Origin: Marsupella aquatica
Taxonomy: Eukaryota > Marchantiophyta
Assembly (NCBI GenBank): GCA_973895155.1
Contig: OZ316899.1
Span: 16,554,001 to 16,618,000, forward strand
Length of the DNA stretch: 64,000 nt
Reading direction: 5' to 3'
Under the pieces are notes generated by a model. That model worked only from the letters and a program-made list of their open reading frames with translations. It made no database searches and was not told the origin of the DNA. Shown here one piece after another: positions 30,690-42,808 of this stretch (position 1 is its first letter; every line of letters begins with the position of its first letter). The position numbers were made by a program, and so were the translations under genes.

Positions 30690-33600
30690 TAGAAGGACAT
30701 AGTCTTCCACTAGTATTGCACTATATACCTCTTGGAGAGACAAAAACAATTTTTGTTTGCCTTTGGATAGGATGGTATGCATGCATGGTGACACTTTTGG
30801 CAATCACTCCAAAGTTGTATGACTTGGGAGTGATTTCCCCAAGGTTGCATCATCCCTTAAGTAATTGTAAAAACATGGCTCCAAAGTGCTCATGGTGTAA
30901 CTAGTGGTTGGAGAATAGTGGGTATAGTACCCCGCACATTGTGGAGAGGTTGCCACCTTCATGTAGGGCCCCATGGCACACTAGGGCCACCTTAAGCTCC
31001 TAGACCCAAAAGGGTCATTTCTGATGGTCTGTAATGACACCATGAGGGACCTCTATAATGACCCCATATGGAGTCATTTGGCACAAATGACTTCCAAAAG
31101 GACTGCCAAAATGACCCTTACTGCAGTCTTTGGCATTAATGACACACTATTCCTCCAAAATGACCCAATGAAGATTACAACACCTACTCACAATGCCCCG
31201 ACACTATTCATATGCAAAATGGAGTATTCCCCATCCAAACACCGACACAAACATGACACAATTACATCACAAGATGACAACCTTCCATTGGTGTTGCGCT
31301 ACTTCTTGGAGAGACAAAAAATGGCTCCATTTGCGCTTGGATACAGTGGTATGCATCCATGGTGACACTTTTGGGGAAATCACTCCAAAGTCGTATGACT
31401 TGGGAGTGATTTCCCCAAGGGTGCATCATGCCTTAAGTAAACGCAAAAACATGGGTCCAAAGTGTTTATGTCGCAACTAGTGGTTAGACAATGATGAGTA
31501 TAGTGTCCCGTACCTAGTGGAGAGTTTCTCACCTCTATGTGGGGCCACATGGCACTCTAGGGCCCACCTTCAGCCCCTAGCCCCAAACTGGTCATTTGTG
31601 CTTCTGTTTAATGACTACATGGGGGACCACACAAATGACCACAAGTCTAGTCACTTGACATATATGACATCCCATATGACAGTTATAATCACTCTACTTG
31701 TAGTCATTGGCATTTATGACACAAATTTGTCTAGAAATGACCCAGTAAAGATTACACTACATCCTTGATTGCCCTGTCACTATTCATTTGCAAAGTAGAA
31801 TATTCCCCATCCAAACACAGGCACAAACATGACACAATTACATGGAAGGACGATAGCCTTCCATTGGTGTTGCGCTACTTCTTGCAGAGACAAAAAATGG
31901 CTTCATTTCCCTTTGGATAGGATGGTATGCATCAATGGTGACACTTTTGGCAAATCACTCCAAAGTCGTATGACTTGGGAGTGATTTCCCCAAGATTGTA
32001 TCATCCCTTAAGTAAACACATAAATGAGATACCAAAGTGCTAATGGTGCAACTAGTGGTTGGAGAATAGTAAATATAATATTTGGCACCTAGTGGAGGGG
32101 TTGCGAGCTCTATGTGGGGCTACATGGCACTCTAGCGCCGACCTCCAGCCCTTAGCCCCAAATTGGTCATTATGGCTTGTCTTCAATGACTGCACTAGGG
32201 ACCCTTCAAATGACAACAAGTCCAATCATTTTATTATATGACATCCTATATGACAATTTCAATGACCCTATTTGTAGTCATTGGCACTTATGACACAACT
32301 TTGAGCAAAAATGACCTAATGAAGGTCCTAGTACCTCCAGAGAGAGGCTATTCTAGATTCCTTGGAAGGTGGGAATATTCCTCTTCCCTAAACCCGCACC
32401 CACACCATACAGGGAAGCACGACTCCCCTGCCCATTCCATTGGTGCAGCACTACCTCTTGGAGAACCAAAAAACAACTTTTATTTGCCTTTGGATGTGAT
32501 GGTATGCGCCCATTTGACACTTTTGACAAATCACTCCAAAGCCGTATGACTTGGGAGTGATTTCCCCAAGGTGCATCATGCCTTAAGTAAATGCAAAAAC
32601 ATGTGTCCAAAGTGTTCATGGGACAACTAGTGGTTGGACAATGATGAGTATAGTGTCCCGCACCTAGTGGAGGGGTTCTCAGCTCTATGTGGGGCCCCAT
32701 GGCACTCTAGGGCCCACCTCCAGCCCCTAGCCCCAAACTGGTCATTTGTGCTTCTGCTTAATGATTGCACAAGGGACCCCTCAAATGACCACAAATCCAG
32801 TCATTTGACTTATGTGACAGCCCATATGACAGATTTAATGACCCTACTTGTAGTCATTGGTATTTATGACACCAATTTTTTCAGAAATGACTCAATGAAG
32901 ATTACACTACCTCCTTGAGTGCCCCATCACTATTCATTTTCAAAATAGAATATTCCCCATCCAAACACCGGCACAAACATGACACAATTACATGGAAGGA
33001 CGACAGCCTTGCACTACTTCTTGCAGAGACAAAAAAATGGCTTCATTTCCTTTAGATAGGATGGTATGCATCAATGGTGACACTTTTGGCAAATCACTCA
33101 AAAGTCGTATGACTTGGGAGTGATTTCCCCAAGATTATATCATCCCTTAAGTAAACACAAAAAGATGGCTCCAAACTGCTAATGGTGCAACTAGTGGTTG
33201 GAGAATAGTAAATATAGTATTTGACACCTAGTGGAGGGGTTGCGAGCTCTATGTGGGGCCACATGGCACTCTAGGGCCCACCTCCAGCCCTTAGCTCCAA
33301 ATTGGTCATTCATGCTTGTCTTCAATGACTACACTAGAGACCCCTCAAATGACAAAAAGTCCAATCATTTGAATTATATGACATCTCATATGACCATTTC
33401 AATGACCCTACTTGTGGTCATTGGCACTTATGACATGACTTTGTTACAAAATGACCCAATGAAGGTCCTAGTACCGCCAGAGAGAGCCCGCTCTACATTC
33501 CTTGCAAAAATGGAATATTCGTATACCTTTAAACATCAGACACATCATAGAGGGAAGCACCACTACCACGCCCATTCCATTGGTGTTGCGCTACCTCTTG

Positions 33601-34470
33601 GAGAGACAAAAAAGGGCTTCATTTGCGTTTGGAACGGTGGTATGCATCCATGGTGACACTTTTGGCAAATCACTCTAAAGTCGTATGACTTGGGAGTGAT
33701 TTCCCCAAAGGTGCATCGTGCCTTAAGTAAACGCAAAAACATGTGTCCAAAGTGTTTATGTCGCAACTAGTGGTTGGACAATGATGAGTATAGTGTCCAA
33801 CACGCAATGGAGGGGTTCTCACCTCTATGTGGGGCCACATGGCACTCTAGGGCCCACCTCCAGCCCCTAGCCCCAAACTGGTCATTTGTGCTTTTGCTTA
33901 ATGACTACACAAGGGACCCCTCAAATGACCACAACTACAGTCATTAGACGTATATGACTTCCCATATGACAGTTTTAATGACCCTACTTGTAGTCATTGG
34001 CATTTATGACGGTCCATTGCTCACATATGACCCAATAAAGGCCCTAGTACCTCCAAAGAGAGCCCGCTTTAGGTTCCTTGCAAGGTTGGAATATTCCTCT
34101 TCCCTAAACCCGCACCCACACCATACAGAGAAGCACGATTCCCCTGCCCATTCCATTGGTGCAGCACTACCTCTTGGAGAACCCAAAAACAACTTTTATT
34201 TGCCTTTGGATGTGATGGTATGCATCCATGGTGACACTTTTGGCAAATCACTCCAAAGTTGTACAACTTGGGAGTGATTTCCCCAAAGGTGCATCATGCC
34301 TTAAGTAAATGCAAAAACATGTGTTCAAATTGCTAATGCCGCAACTAGTGGTTGGACAATGATGAGTATAGTGTCCCGCAACAAGTGGAGGGGTTCTCAC
34401 CTCTATGTAGGGCCCATGACACACTCGGGCCCACCTTAAGCTCGTAGACCAAAAATGGTCATTTATGCTA
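30690..34470. repeat. 575-bp tandem array with alternating monomer types
   Basis: The marker AACTAGTGGTTGGA appears at about 30,899, 31,473, 32,049, 32,624, 33,188, 33,764 and 34,342, giving a period of 564-578 bp and about 6.5 monomers. Following bases define two types: GAGAATAGT (monomers 1, 3, 5) and GACAATGATGAG (2, 4, 6, 7). The basic higher-order unit is therefore an approximately 1.15-kb dimer with a final extra B copy. Every monomer contains a long near-perfect hairpin and a conserved block around CTATGTGGGGCCACATGGCA. Open frames across the array are repeats of each other and are not treated as genes. Confidence 0.85.
30802..34279. repeat. Conserved hairpin in each 575-bp monomer
   Basis: AATCACTCC-A-AAGTC, a 4-base loop (GTAT), then GACTT-G-GGAGTGATT: two arms of 15 bases with one A/G mismatch. 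Positions: 30,802-30,835; 31,378-31,411; 31,953-31,986; 32,529-32,562; 33,092-33,125; 33,668-33,701; 34,246-34,279. Some copies have compensating or single changes. Confidence 0.8.
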
Positions 34471-34659
34471 GTCCATAATGACACCATGAGGGATGTCTTG
34501 AATGAAAACTTACATAGTCATTTGGTCAAAATGACCTCTAATATGACCACTGACATTACCCTTATTGTAGTCATTGGCATTCTTCAATGACTCTACAATT
34601 ATGACCGGTGTCTGGAATGACTATTGAGTATTTTAATCTTGATATTTCTTGGGTTCTTT

Positions 34660-34940
34660 AATGACTCTATAAGTAGTCATTTATGCAATAAGTCCATAAT
34701 GACTGTATGTTATTGTAAACATTGATATATCGTGATTTTTAGATTGACCCTATATTTAGTCATTTATGCGACAAGTCCATAATTACAGTATGTTGTTGTA
34801 AACACTGATATATCCTAATTTCAAGATTGACCCTAGAGTTAGTCACTTATGAGAGAAGTCCATAATGACGGTGTGTTGTTGTAAACACTGATATATTCTT
34901 ATTTTGAGATTGACCCTAGATTTTGTCATTTAACACCGTT
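34660..34940. repeat. 83-bp tandem repeat, about three copies
   Basis: AGTCCATAATGAC-type markers at 34,691, 34,773 and 34,857, each followed by TGTAAACACTGATATAT and then ATTGACCCTA. Degenerate related units continue after the copia insertion (40,500-40,640). Confidence 0.7.
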
Positions 34941-34957
34941 GGTTAAAATGACGGAAA

Positions 34958-35151
34958 TGTTAACATTTGAATGTTATTAACTTCAACAACACATTCCAAC
35001 CTTCTTCCAATCTTAATATATGACCAATTCATGGTCTTGATGTACAATGTTGGTTAGGGTGGTTATAACCATTCACCTCTCTTAACCTATTCATATCCTA
35101 TCTATTCATATCTCTAAGCCTTACATCTAGGATGACATATGTATTACAACA
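34958..35151. repeat. Copia LTR (3' LTR in coding orientation)
   Basis: 194 bp, TG...CA ends, preceded by target duplication GGAAA. Differs from the other LTR by one C/T difference (CCTTCTTCC versus CCTTTTTCC). Confidence 0.9.
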
Positions 35152-35619
35152 CTCCCCCTTGATTGCTAAAAATTTGGCATTTTGTGCAATCAAATGAGTA
35201 ATAGATGGGAATCCTAGTGGAATGTCTTAGTTTCTACGATACCATCAAGTAAAACCTCATTAAAAACCCTCTGCTTTCTTCTAGGGATAAAAAGAGTGTT
35301 ACCACTTTCAATGACGGATCAAGAAAATTGTAAAGTGAGGAATAGGTTAGGATAAGTGTATTTAATGGGGTATATGAGTGAAGGAGATTAAAGGGAATGT
35401 AATGTATATGTTGTGAGTTGGTGTGTATCAAGTGGCGAAACGCATAGTTAGTTCGGGAAGGAGGGAACAACGGAATAGCTAAAGAGTTAAGGAGTATCGT
35501 TACAATGGGTGTGACAGGGTAGAGAGACGACGCATTCCTATGCCATCACAATGTTCGTTATGCAAGATTCTAGGTAAAGGTTTTGTAAATAGGTCTGCTC
35601 TATTCTCCTGAGAAGAAAT
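35152..35619. other. Non-coding 3' part of copia element
   Basis: Between the RNase H stop and the LTR. Contains the polypurine tract next to 35,152; no gene seen. Confidence 0.4.
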
Positions 35620-38600
35620 CTAGACAATATTGATGTGATCGCCTTGTTGTTCTGCTATATAGAAAAATTTTGGCGCTATATGTTTTATGCGGTCGCCCTT
35701 GATAAACCCCTTGGTGATTTGGTTAATGCAGGGACGATTGTCTTCAAAGATCGTAGTCGGGGTGGTCAATTTAGGGCGTCCGATGGAGGTATGAATGTGG
35801 TTAAGCAGTTGGCAAAGCCAAATGCATTCCTTGCAGGCTTCATAGAGTGCGATTACTTCCGCGTGGTTGGACGATGTAGTGGTAAGAGACTGTTTTGTGC
35901 TCTTCCACGATATGGCCGTCCCACCTTGAAGGAACACGTATCCCATCTGGGATTTTGAGTCGTCCGGATCAGAAAGATACCCTACATCAGCATAGCCAAT
36001 CAGTTCATTAGGACTTGTGGATGAGTAGTATAAGCCCATGTCAATTGTGCCTTGCAGGTACCTGAGTACTCGTTTGATGCCATTCCAATGGCGAATAGTT
36101 GGCTGAGAACTGTGTCTTGCTAACATGTTCACTGCGAATGCTATATCCGGTCTTGTCTGATTCGCAAGGTACATTAATGCACCGATAGCAGAAAGATAAG
36201 GTTTTTCTAGTCCGAGTAATAGTTCTGATTCTTTGCGTTTATGAAAAATGTCCTTGGTTGGATCAAGAGATCGAAGATCCATCGGTGTAGTAACCGGGTA
36301 TGATTTGTCCATGTTGAATTGCTTTAATACTTTGTTGGTGTATGTAGATTGGTGAAGAAAGATTCCTCCAGGTAAAATCTCGATCTGTATCCCTAAACAG
36401 TAATTAGGTGTACCAATGTCTTTCATTTTGAATTTGGTCTTTAAGGTCTTGATCGTTGTGGCAATTAGTTCTGAAGTACCGAATATGCTTATGTCGTCCA
36501 CATAGATGGCAATAATTATAAATTCATTGCCAGTGTGCTTGATAAACAGACATGGAGCTAATTCATTATTTACAAACCCGAGAGCTAGCATTTCTGCCTT
36601 GAATCGTTGATACCAAATCCTCCCGCTCTGTTTAAGGCCATAGATTGAGCGGAGGACCTGTACAACAACATTATTCTGAGATTTCCTTTTGCTGACAGTC
36701 TTGTGCACCGGTTCATAGACCTTTGGGTGACAAGTTGGTATAGCATTAAGCTCTCTCTGTTGATCAACAACAGAGTGGGTTGTAGTACAGATACTTCTGT
36801 CTTTAATTGTGTTTGCTAGGACTAATGCCTCTGTACTGAGTAAATTCAGTTCCATATCTGTGGGTACAATTTGGCTAATGCCCGACTTGAGGTCTGAAGG
36901 TATTGGAGAGAATTTCTCCCCCTGAATATGGAAGTTGACGCGAATGATAAGTTCCGGCGGGGCCTGCATGTATAATTCTGTGTCTAGAATGCCATAAAGA
37001 TACGCAGTAACGACGTCCATCAAATGTAGCTTCAGTTGATAAACCAGTGAGAAAGCAATCAGGTATCTGTATGTTATGGCATCCATGACAGGAGCATACG
37101 TCAAATCATAGTCTTTTCCCCATATCCGTGTGTAGCCTTTGGCCACCAATCGTGCCTTGTATCTAACAATTTTGCCCTTGGCATTTCTCTTTCTTACCAG
37201 TATGATCCTGTATCCTGTCAAGTGCATATCAGGTGGTGATGGACAGATTTTTCCAAATACCTGTATAGATATAAGCGAATCGAGTTCAGAGTTTATGGCT
37301 TGTTCCATAAGGGCCAATCTCCTCGTTGTTGAGCCTCACGTACTGTCCGTGGGTCTGGTGAGTCGGGGGATATTATCTGTGAGATAAGAAATGCAAAACT
37401 GTCGTTTATTGCAATATCCTGACGTCGCCAGACATTTCCTGTGTGAGCATAATTCAGTGATATTTCTTCATTGTCAGCTTGTTGTTCTTGTATTGGTATA
37501 ATAGTAAGTAAAGTAGAAGTTGGGCGTTTATTCCTTGGTGCCCGATCCTTAGCTCCAGGTGGTCGTCCTCTTTTAGCTTTTGGTGCTACTGATGAAGCTG
37601 GCTGTTTAGTGATGGAAATACGAGCCGGGGTGTTAGCTGCTTCAACATGAGATTTAGTCATTTGTGCAGCGTCATTAAATGCATCTGGTAACCTTTCCAT
37701 CATTTGGTGCAAGTGTAAGATACGTTTGACTTCATCATTGACTAGTGTTGTCCTTGGGTCGTGCCAGAATGGGTTCTTTGTTTGCCATTGTAATTCAGTA
37801 GGCGGGGGTATTGTCTCTGTATTTGTGGTGCTTAGGGGAGGAAATATATCCTCACAAAATTGGCAATCATCGTATCTTGCTCTGAATATGTCTGCTGTCA
37901 TGGGTTCCAGATATCTTATAATGGAAGGTGAGTCGAAACCTACATAAATTCCTGTCTGTCTCTGCGGTCCCATTTTTGTCCTCTTAGGTCCAAGTATAGG
38001 TACCATTACGAGGCATCCAAATGTCTTTAAATGTGATACATCAGGAATGGTGCCATAAGCAAGGTGGTACGGTGTATATGAGTTAAAAGTTGATGGTCGA
38101 AATCTCAGTAATGCTGCACCATGAAGTACAGTGTGTCCCCATGCTGTAAGTGGGAGTTTGGTTTGCATTAACATTGGTCTTGAGATCAATTGTATGCTCT
38201 TTATGAATGCTTATGCTGCTCCGTTTTGAAAATGGACGTAAGCCACCAAGTATTGTACAATGATTCCAAGTGTATTGCAGATATCATCAAATGCTGGAGA
38301 TGTGAATTCGCCAGCACTATCGATGTGGATTTTCCGGATGGGAGAATTAGGGAATTGTGTTCTTAACTTGAGGATCTGCGTAAGGAGACGTGCAAGGACC
38401 AGGTTTTGAGTTGATAGAAGTGATACCTAAGACCATTTCGTTGAGGAGCAGATCATCACCAGAAAGAATCTGAAGGGTCCGCTTGGAGGGTCAATGGGGC
38501 CACAAATTTCGACGTTTAATTGTTCGAGGAAGGCTGGTATCCTCTGCACTGTCTTGGAAAAGGATGGTTTAATCCGCAGTTTGCCTTGGGCATAGGCAAG

Positions 38601-40110
38601 ACATGTTTCCTTCATTGATGTAGGGTTGACTGAGGGGGGGATTCCTCGGGTATCCTTCAGGATTCTTTGATACATTGACGTGCCAGGGTGGCCCAATCTG
38701 CGGTGCCATAGTTCCGTGAGAGTATTTGTATTAGTGTCTACTTGGTATGTTTGTATGGGAGCTGCATATAGTCCTGGTGGATGGTACGGCAATGATTCGA
38801 GTATAGTTGTGCCGCGTTCGTCTTCTTGCAGTATTTGCAGTGAGTTATCATCCGAGCTAGTGGTGGAGCGAATTTGATAACCGTTTTGTCGAATATCATT
38901 AAAACTTAGTAAATTTCTGGTTGCTTGGGGAGCATAAATTGCCGAAGGTATATCGATTGTAGTTCTATTTGGAAGGATTATTCTTGCGGGTCCATGTCCT
39001 TCTTCGATGTTGTTTATTCCCGTAATTGTGGTAACAGGACGATGTGATGGGAGTATACTTTGGAAATATTTCTTGTCCTTCAAGATGGTGTGAGATGTGC
39101 CGCTATCGAGGATGCACATATTTTCATTGGAGAGGGATGTGGTGTGCATTGCGTTTATCAGTAAATGTATTTCTGGTGGTGGGGTGGGGCTCTTATACTT
39201 TGTGAGGTCTTCCTCGATCTCGAGGTAGTTTGCTGCCATTGCTGTGTTTGCTGTGGAGAGGCTGGCCTGGTATAATTTGACCAGGTGGTTTTGTGCCCGA
39301 CAATCTCTCTTGATGTGTCTAGGACCGCCACAGCGAAAACATTTGATACTTGATTTCCTGGAGTCTCTTTGCCAGGAATTCTTCCTTTGTGGAAATGCAG
39401 GTTTTGTGGCATTGGTGGGGCGTCCTTTGTTAAATCAATTTCTTTTAAAACGTTGGTACTGACCGCCTTGTATTGTCTTGAATTTTCCCTTTCCTGTGGA
39501 TGATGTGGGGTCGTGTTTGTTTGTATAAGTATAGAGTGTTTCTGGTTTTGGAATTGTTCCTGGCGGCCTCCTCTTTGAATTTTCTATAAGTAGCAGGTCG
39601 TTCTTTTCAGCTAGGAGCATAATTGCTATAAGTTCTGAGTATTCAGTAAAATTCATCTGGCAATATTGCTGAGCGAGTGTCATGTTGGCTGCAGGGAACG
39701 TTGACAGCATCTTCTCTATCTGATCTTGTTCAGAAATTGGTTGTCCACATACCTTTAATTGTGCGGAAATGCGGAAGAGAGCGCTATTGTAGCTGGCTAT
39801 TGTTGGGTGATCGAGTACGCGGAGGTGGATCCATTTGTTTCTTGCTGCAGGAAGTGAAATTAGGCGGAGATGGTCGTATCTCCGTTTTAGAGCGTCCCAT
39901 AGTGCCCGAGGGTTGTACTCATCGAGGTACTAAGCCTGGAGGTCTTGATCTAGATGGTGTCAAAGTATAAAGATAGCTTGAGCTTTTGTTTGTAGGTCTC
40001 CATGGTAGTCTGCGATGATAGTGTCTCTGATCCCTTTTGCGTTTAGGACTATTTCAGCATTTTGTGACCAGGATAAGTAATTGGATCCGTCGAGCTTCAA
40101 GACGGGAAAT
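35620..40110 (-). pseudogene. Copia Gag-Pol polyprotein, broken
   Basis: Minus strand. Gag (about 40,110-39,300) has a capsid region (KLDGSNYLSWSQNAE) and the CCHC knuckle CFRCGGPRHIKRDC. Protease: MCILDSGTSHTIL (D-S-G active site). Integrase: LWHRRLGHPGTSMYQ zinc-binding start, with one Cys of the CxxC pair changed to Tyr, and a later part HLAYGTIPDVSHLKTFGC. RT (35,620-37,317): KARLVAKGYTRIWGKDYD and the YVDD active site (AIYVDDISIFG). RNase H includes HAEVIALYEACKECIWL. Stops: TGA 39,961, TAG 39,930, TGA 39,435, TAG 38,427, TAA near 38,211. There is a one-base frameshift near 37,305 between integrase and RT. Not translatable as one polyprotein. Confidence 0.85.
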
Positions 40111-40298
40111 TGTAATTTCTCCATAATCGGATCTTTGCTTATTCCAAAAAACAGTAAAGATTGGAGACCTCGTTTATCTTTATGTTCCCTGTTATCTATT
40201 GAGTACCTCTGGCTAGAGTTTCGATGAATTTTGATTCTCTTTGGTTTCTATTGTAGCTCGAGAAAAAAAGGTGTGTGAGCAAAAAGGTGCTGATAACG

Positions 40299-40492
40299 TG
40301 TTAACATTTGAATGTTATTAACTTCAACAACACATTCCAACCTTTTTCCAATCTTAATATATGACCAATTCATGGTCTTGATGTACAATGTTGGTTAGGG
40401 TGGTTATAACCATTCACCTCTCTTAACCTATTCATATCCTATCTATTCATATCTCTAAGCCTTACATCTAGGATGACATATGTATTACAACA
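40299..40492. repeat. Copia LTR (5' LTR in coding orientation)
   Basis: 194 bp, followed by target duplication GGAAA at 40,493-40,497. Confidence 0.9.
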
Positions 40493-40497
40493 GGAAA

Positions 40498-40856
40498 TAC
40501 ATTTTTGTCATTTATCACCGTTGTCCAAAATGACACAAATAGATTTTTGGTCATTTCAATCATTGTCCAAAGTGACTACAATGGTGCTAAACACTGATTT
40601 ATCATTGTTGTTAGGGGTCATTTAAGACATGTGTCTAAATTGACCGTTTTAGGAAAATTGTGTCATTTTTGGTCGCATCAGTCATTACAAACATTATACA
40701 AAATAACGCAAAAGTTATCATTTTGTCATTTCAGTCTATTGGTCATTGTGGACAGTCATTCTCCCATCATTCGTTTTGTGTCATTAGAAATTTTGGTCAC
40801 ATATTCCTTTCCGTCATTGGGTGATTGGTCATAAAGGGCCCTGTTTTCTTCTAGTG
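40498..40856. other. Right part of the TGAC-rich element
   Basis: Non-coding. Dense GTCATT/TGACC motifs continue the sequence left of the copia element. Ends TTCTTCTAGTG at 40,856, adjoining coding sequence of gag-like copy B. Confidence 0.45.
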
Positions 40857-41943
40857 GAAGCAAGAGGCAGGAAGAAGCCAAAGAAGAGGAGGTTGACCCC
40901 ATTAATGTTGTTCCAACAAGGGATGACACCTGGAAAGGCTGGGCGGCAACCCTCCCCAAGGAAGTGCAATTACACTTTGCACGTGGAGAGGATGCATGCT
41001 TTACGGCTATGCAGACTCGGAAGTACCAGGGCTTCATGGTCGGAGCCGGCTTGGAAGCCTTCGTGAAATTACCATGGCTGAAGTCGGAGTTGCCGGATTC
41101 AGACTTATTAGAATTTGTGGGATCATGGGAGCCCGAGATCAATTCCACAAGGGTGTATGGGAAGGATTTCTATCTCACTCCCCGGGTGATTGCCAAAGCG
41201 TTTGGCTTGCCAATGGGCAATAAGACCAAAGTCAATACCAGGAAGACCTTGCTTGACAAGGAGTTCCGGTCGTTCCCAGGGCCATCAACAAAGAATGGCT
41301 TCTTTTGGAACACCTGCACCAACCCGCACATCAAAGAGATGATCGATTTCTTGTAGGTAACCATGCATTGCAACTTGCCGAGGCCAGAGATCGGCAAGGC
41401 ACAGGTCTACCTGGCGGAGAGGCCAAACCCAAGCCGGGACTACAATGGGTACCTCCTCACCCAACTGAAGAAGATCTTGAAGGAGGAACAGCAGGTGATC
41501 GGCAAGGGAAGCGTGTCCCGGCTTGGCTATCACATGCCGCTGTTGTGCCGGTATGCGCGGAGTCAGATCTTTGCCCCGGTACTTCCCCTGTAGGCAAGGG
41601 CACCAGAGGAGGTTCCGGAACTGAGGCCGGCATTAGAGAAACCCAACCAGCCCGACAGTCCTACGATTGAGCAGGTGTTTAGGCCGGAAGACTTGCCAAT
41701 GTAGCAACCAGGCATGCAGAATCTGCTGAAATTGCTGGAGAAGGAAAAGAGGACGGCAACGGCAACTGTTACGGCAATGGCAACAGCACCGGTATAGGAC
41801 ACTGCTCCAAAGGTAGGCCTAAGCAAACTTACAAGGGAAAACCCCTTTACCGGAGCCAAGGAAAGAAGGAAGCTGGAACACGAGCCGGGGGTTCGAATGT
41901 ATGTGGGAGCCGCGAGTCCAGAAGCCGAGGGAGAGCAGCCCAA

Positions 41944-42330
41944 CACTAGTAGAAATTGGGGGGTATTTAGACCCCATTAAACGACTATTCAGTACCATAT
42001 AGGACTTGGAAATGACTGGGAAGGACTCCAGTCCTTTATAGGACTATGAGTCGTATGTTTTGTTACTATAATCAACTGAGTCCTTTATAGAACTGGTTTA
42101 TAAGTCGTTTTATAGACTGGATTTTCAGTCTATTGTAGTCTTTGTGTGGGTAGGTTTGGTGAGTCTTTTTCAGTCTTTTATGGGCTGCGATGGTGAGTCG
42201 TTGGGAATGACTCAAAAGGTTATGGACGGTAGTCTTTAAGTATACTTTGTGGGTTTATAAAACGACTAAAGTAGACACTTTGTGGGGTATGTACAAGTCT
42301 TTCATGTCAACTGGAAATGAGTGATGAAGA
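41944..42330. repeat. Left terminal inverted repeat and AGTC-rich subterminal region
   Basis: Starts CACTAGTAGAAATTGGGG. Followed by a dozen or more copies of AGTC(C/T/G)TT or the complement, for example AGTCCTTTATAG at 42,030 and 42,080, the pattern of TNPA-type binding sites. Confidence 0.8.
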
Positions 42331-42808
42331 CCCCACTATATACTTGGAATGAACTCACTCTTGTGCACAAATAACACATTCCATTCATGTTTTATTGTGT
42401 ACTTGGAATGAACTCACTCTATAAGGTCACCATTCACCATGTTAACATTAGAACCTCACACAAATTTTCAGAAAGCCATCTTCTATACCATGTACACTAA
42501 TATGAATTCACAGATTCAAACATCATAGACTACAAAGAAGGTCACAAAGCATTTGTCTATACCATACACACTAATATTGAAATGATACAAAACAGATTCA
42601 AGTATCATAGACAATCACTATAGAGCCATAGTTTGACATCAATCACTTGTTTCATACATACAGAACTCAGAAATATCAATGTCACACACAACGGCTCCTT
42701 CATCCTCTTTACCAAATGGAAAAATTGGTACAGATATTTCTTGGATCTTTCCAAGGCAATGTCAAAATGTAACACAATTCACATGATTCTATCTACACTT
42801 GTATTCAG
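42331..42808. other. Non-coding 3' region of the CACTA genes
   Basis: No gene seen. A duplicated phrase, ACTTGGAATGAACTCACTCT, occurs at 42,343 and 42,403. Confidence 0.4.

Larger units (their letters stand above)
34958..40492 (-). mobile_element. Complete Ty1/copia LTR retrotransposon
   Basis: Two 194-bp LTRs (34,958-35,151 and 40,299-40,492) begin TGTTAACATTTG and end TATTACAACA on the plus strand, flanked by the 5-bp target duplication GGAAA (34,953-34,957 and 40,493-40,497). The coding strand is minus. A polypurine tract (minus strand CAAGGGGGAG) lies beside the LTR at 35,152. A primer-binding-like CGTTATCAGCACC lies next to the other LTR (about 40,285-40,298), related to but not identical with the usual initiator-Met tRNA match. 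Order gag, protease, integrase, RT, RNase H is copia type. The LTRs differ at one position I can see, yet the internal frame has several stops and one frameshift. Confidence 0.9.
29330..40856. mobile_element. TGAC-motif-rich element, split by a copia insertion
   Basis: TGACC/TGACA and the complement GGTCA/GTCATT recur at high density through 29,700-34,957 and again at 40,498-40,840, on both sides of the copia element. The right edge at 40,856 reads TTTTCTTCTAGTG, whose complement CACTAGAAGAAAACAGGGCC looks like a CACTA terminus. It cuts the coding frame of gag-like copy B exactly at 40,857. No protein-coding gene of its own is visible, so it would be non-autonomous. The left end was not identified with confidence (CACTTAGCGGGAAAA at 29,316 is a weak candidate). 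Confidence 0.4.

Noticed and set aside
30690-34470. Several frames of 60-140 codons in the tandem array, sharing phrases such as ATWHSRAHLQPLAPNW
   Set aside because: They are the same repeat unit read again and again, with no start context or domain, and are explained by the array.
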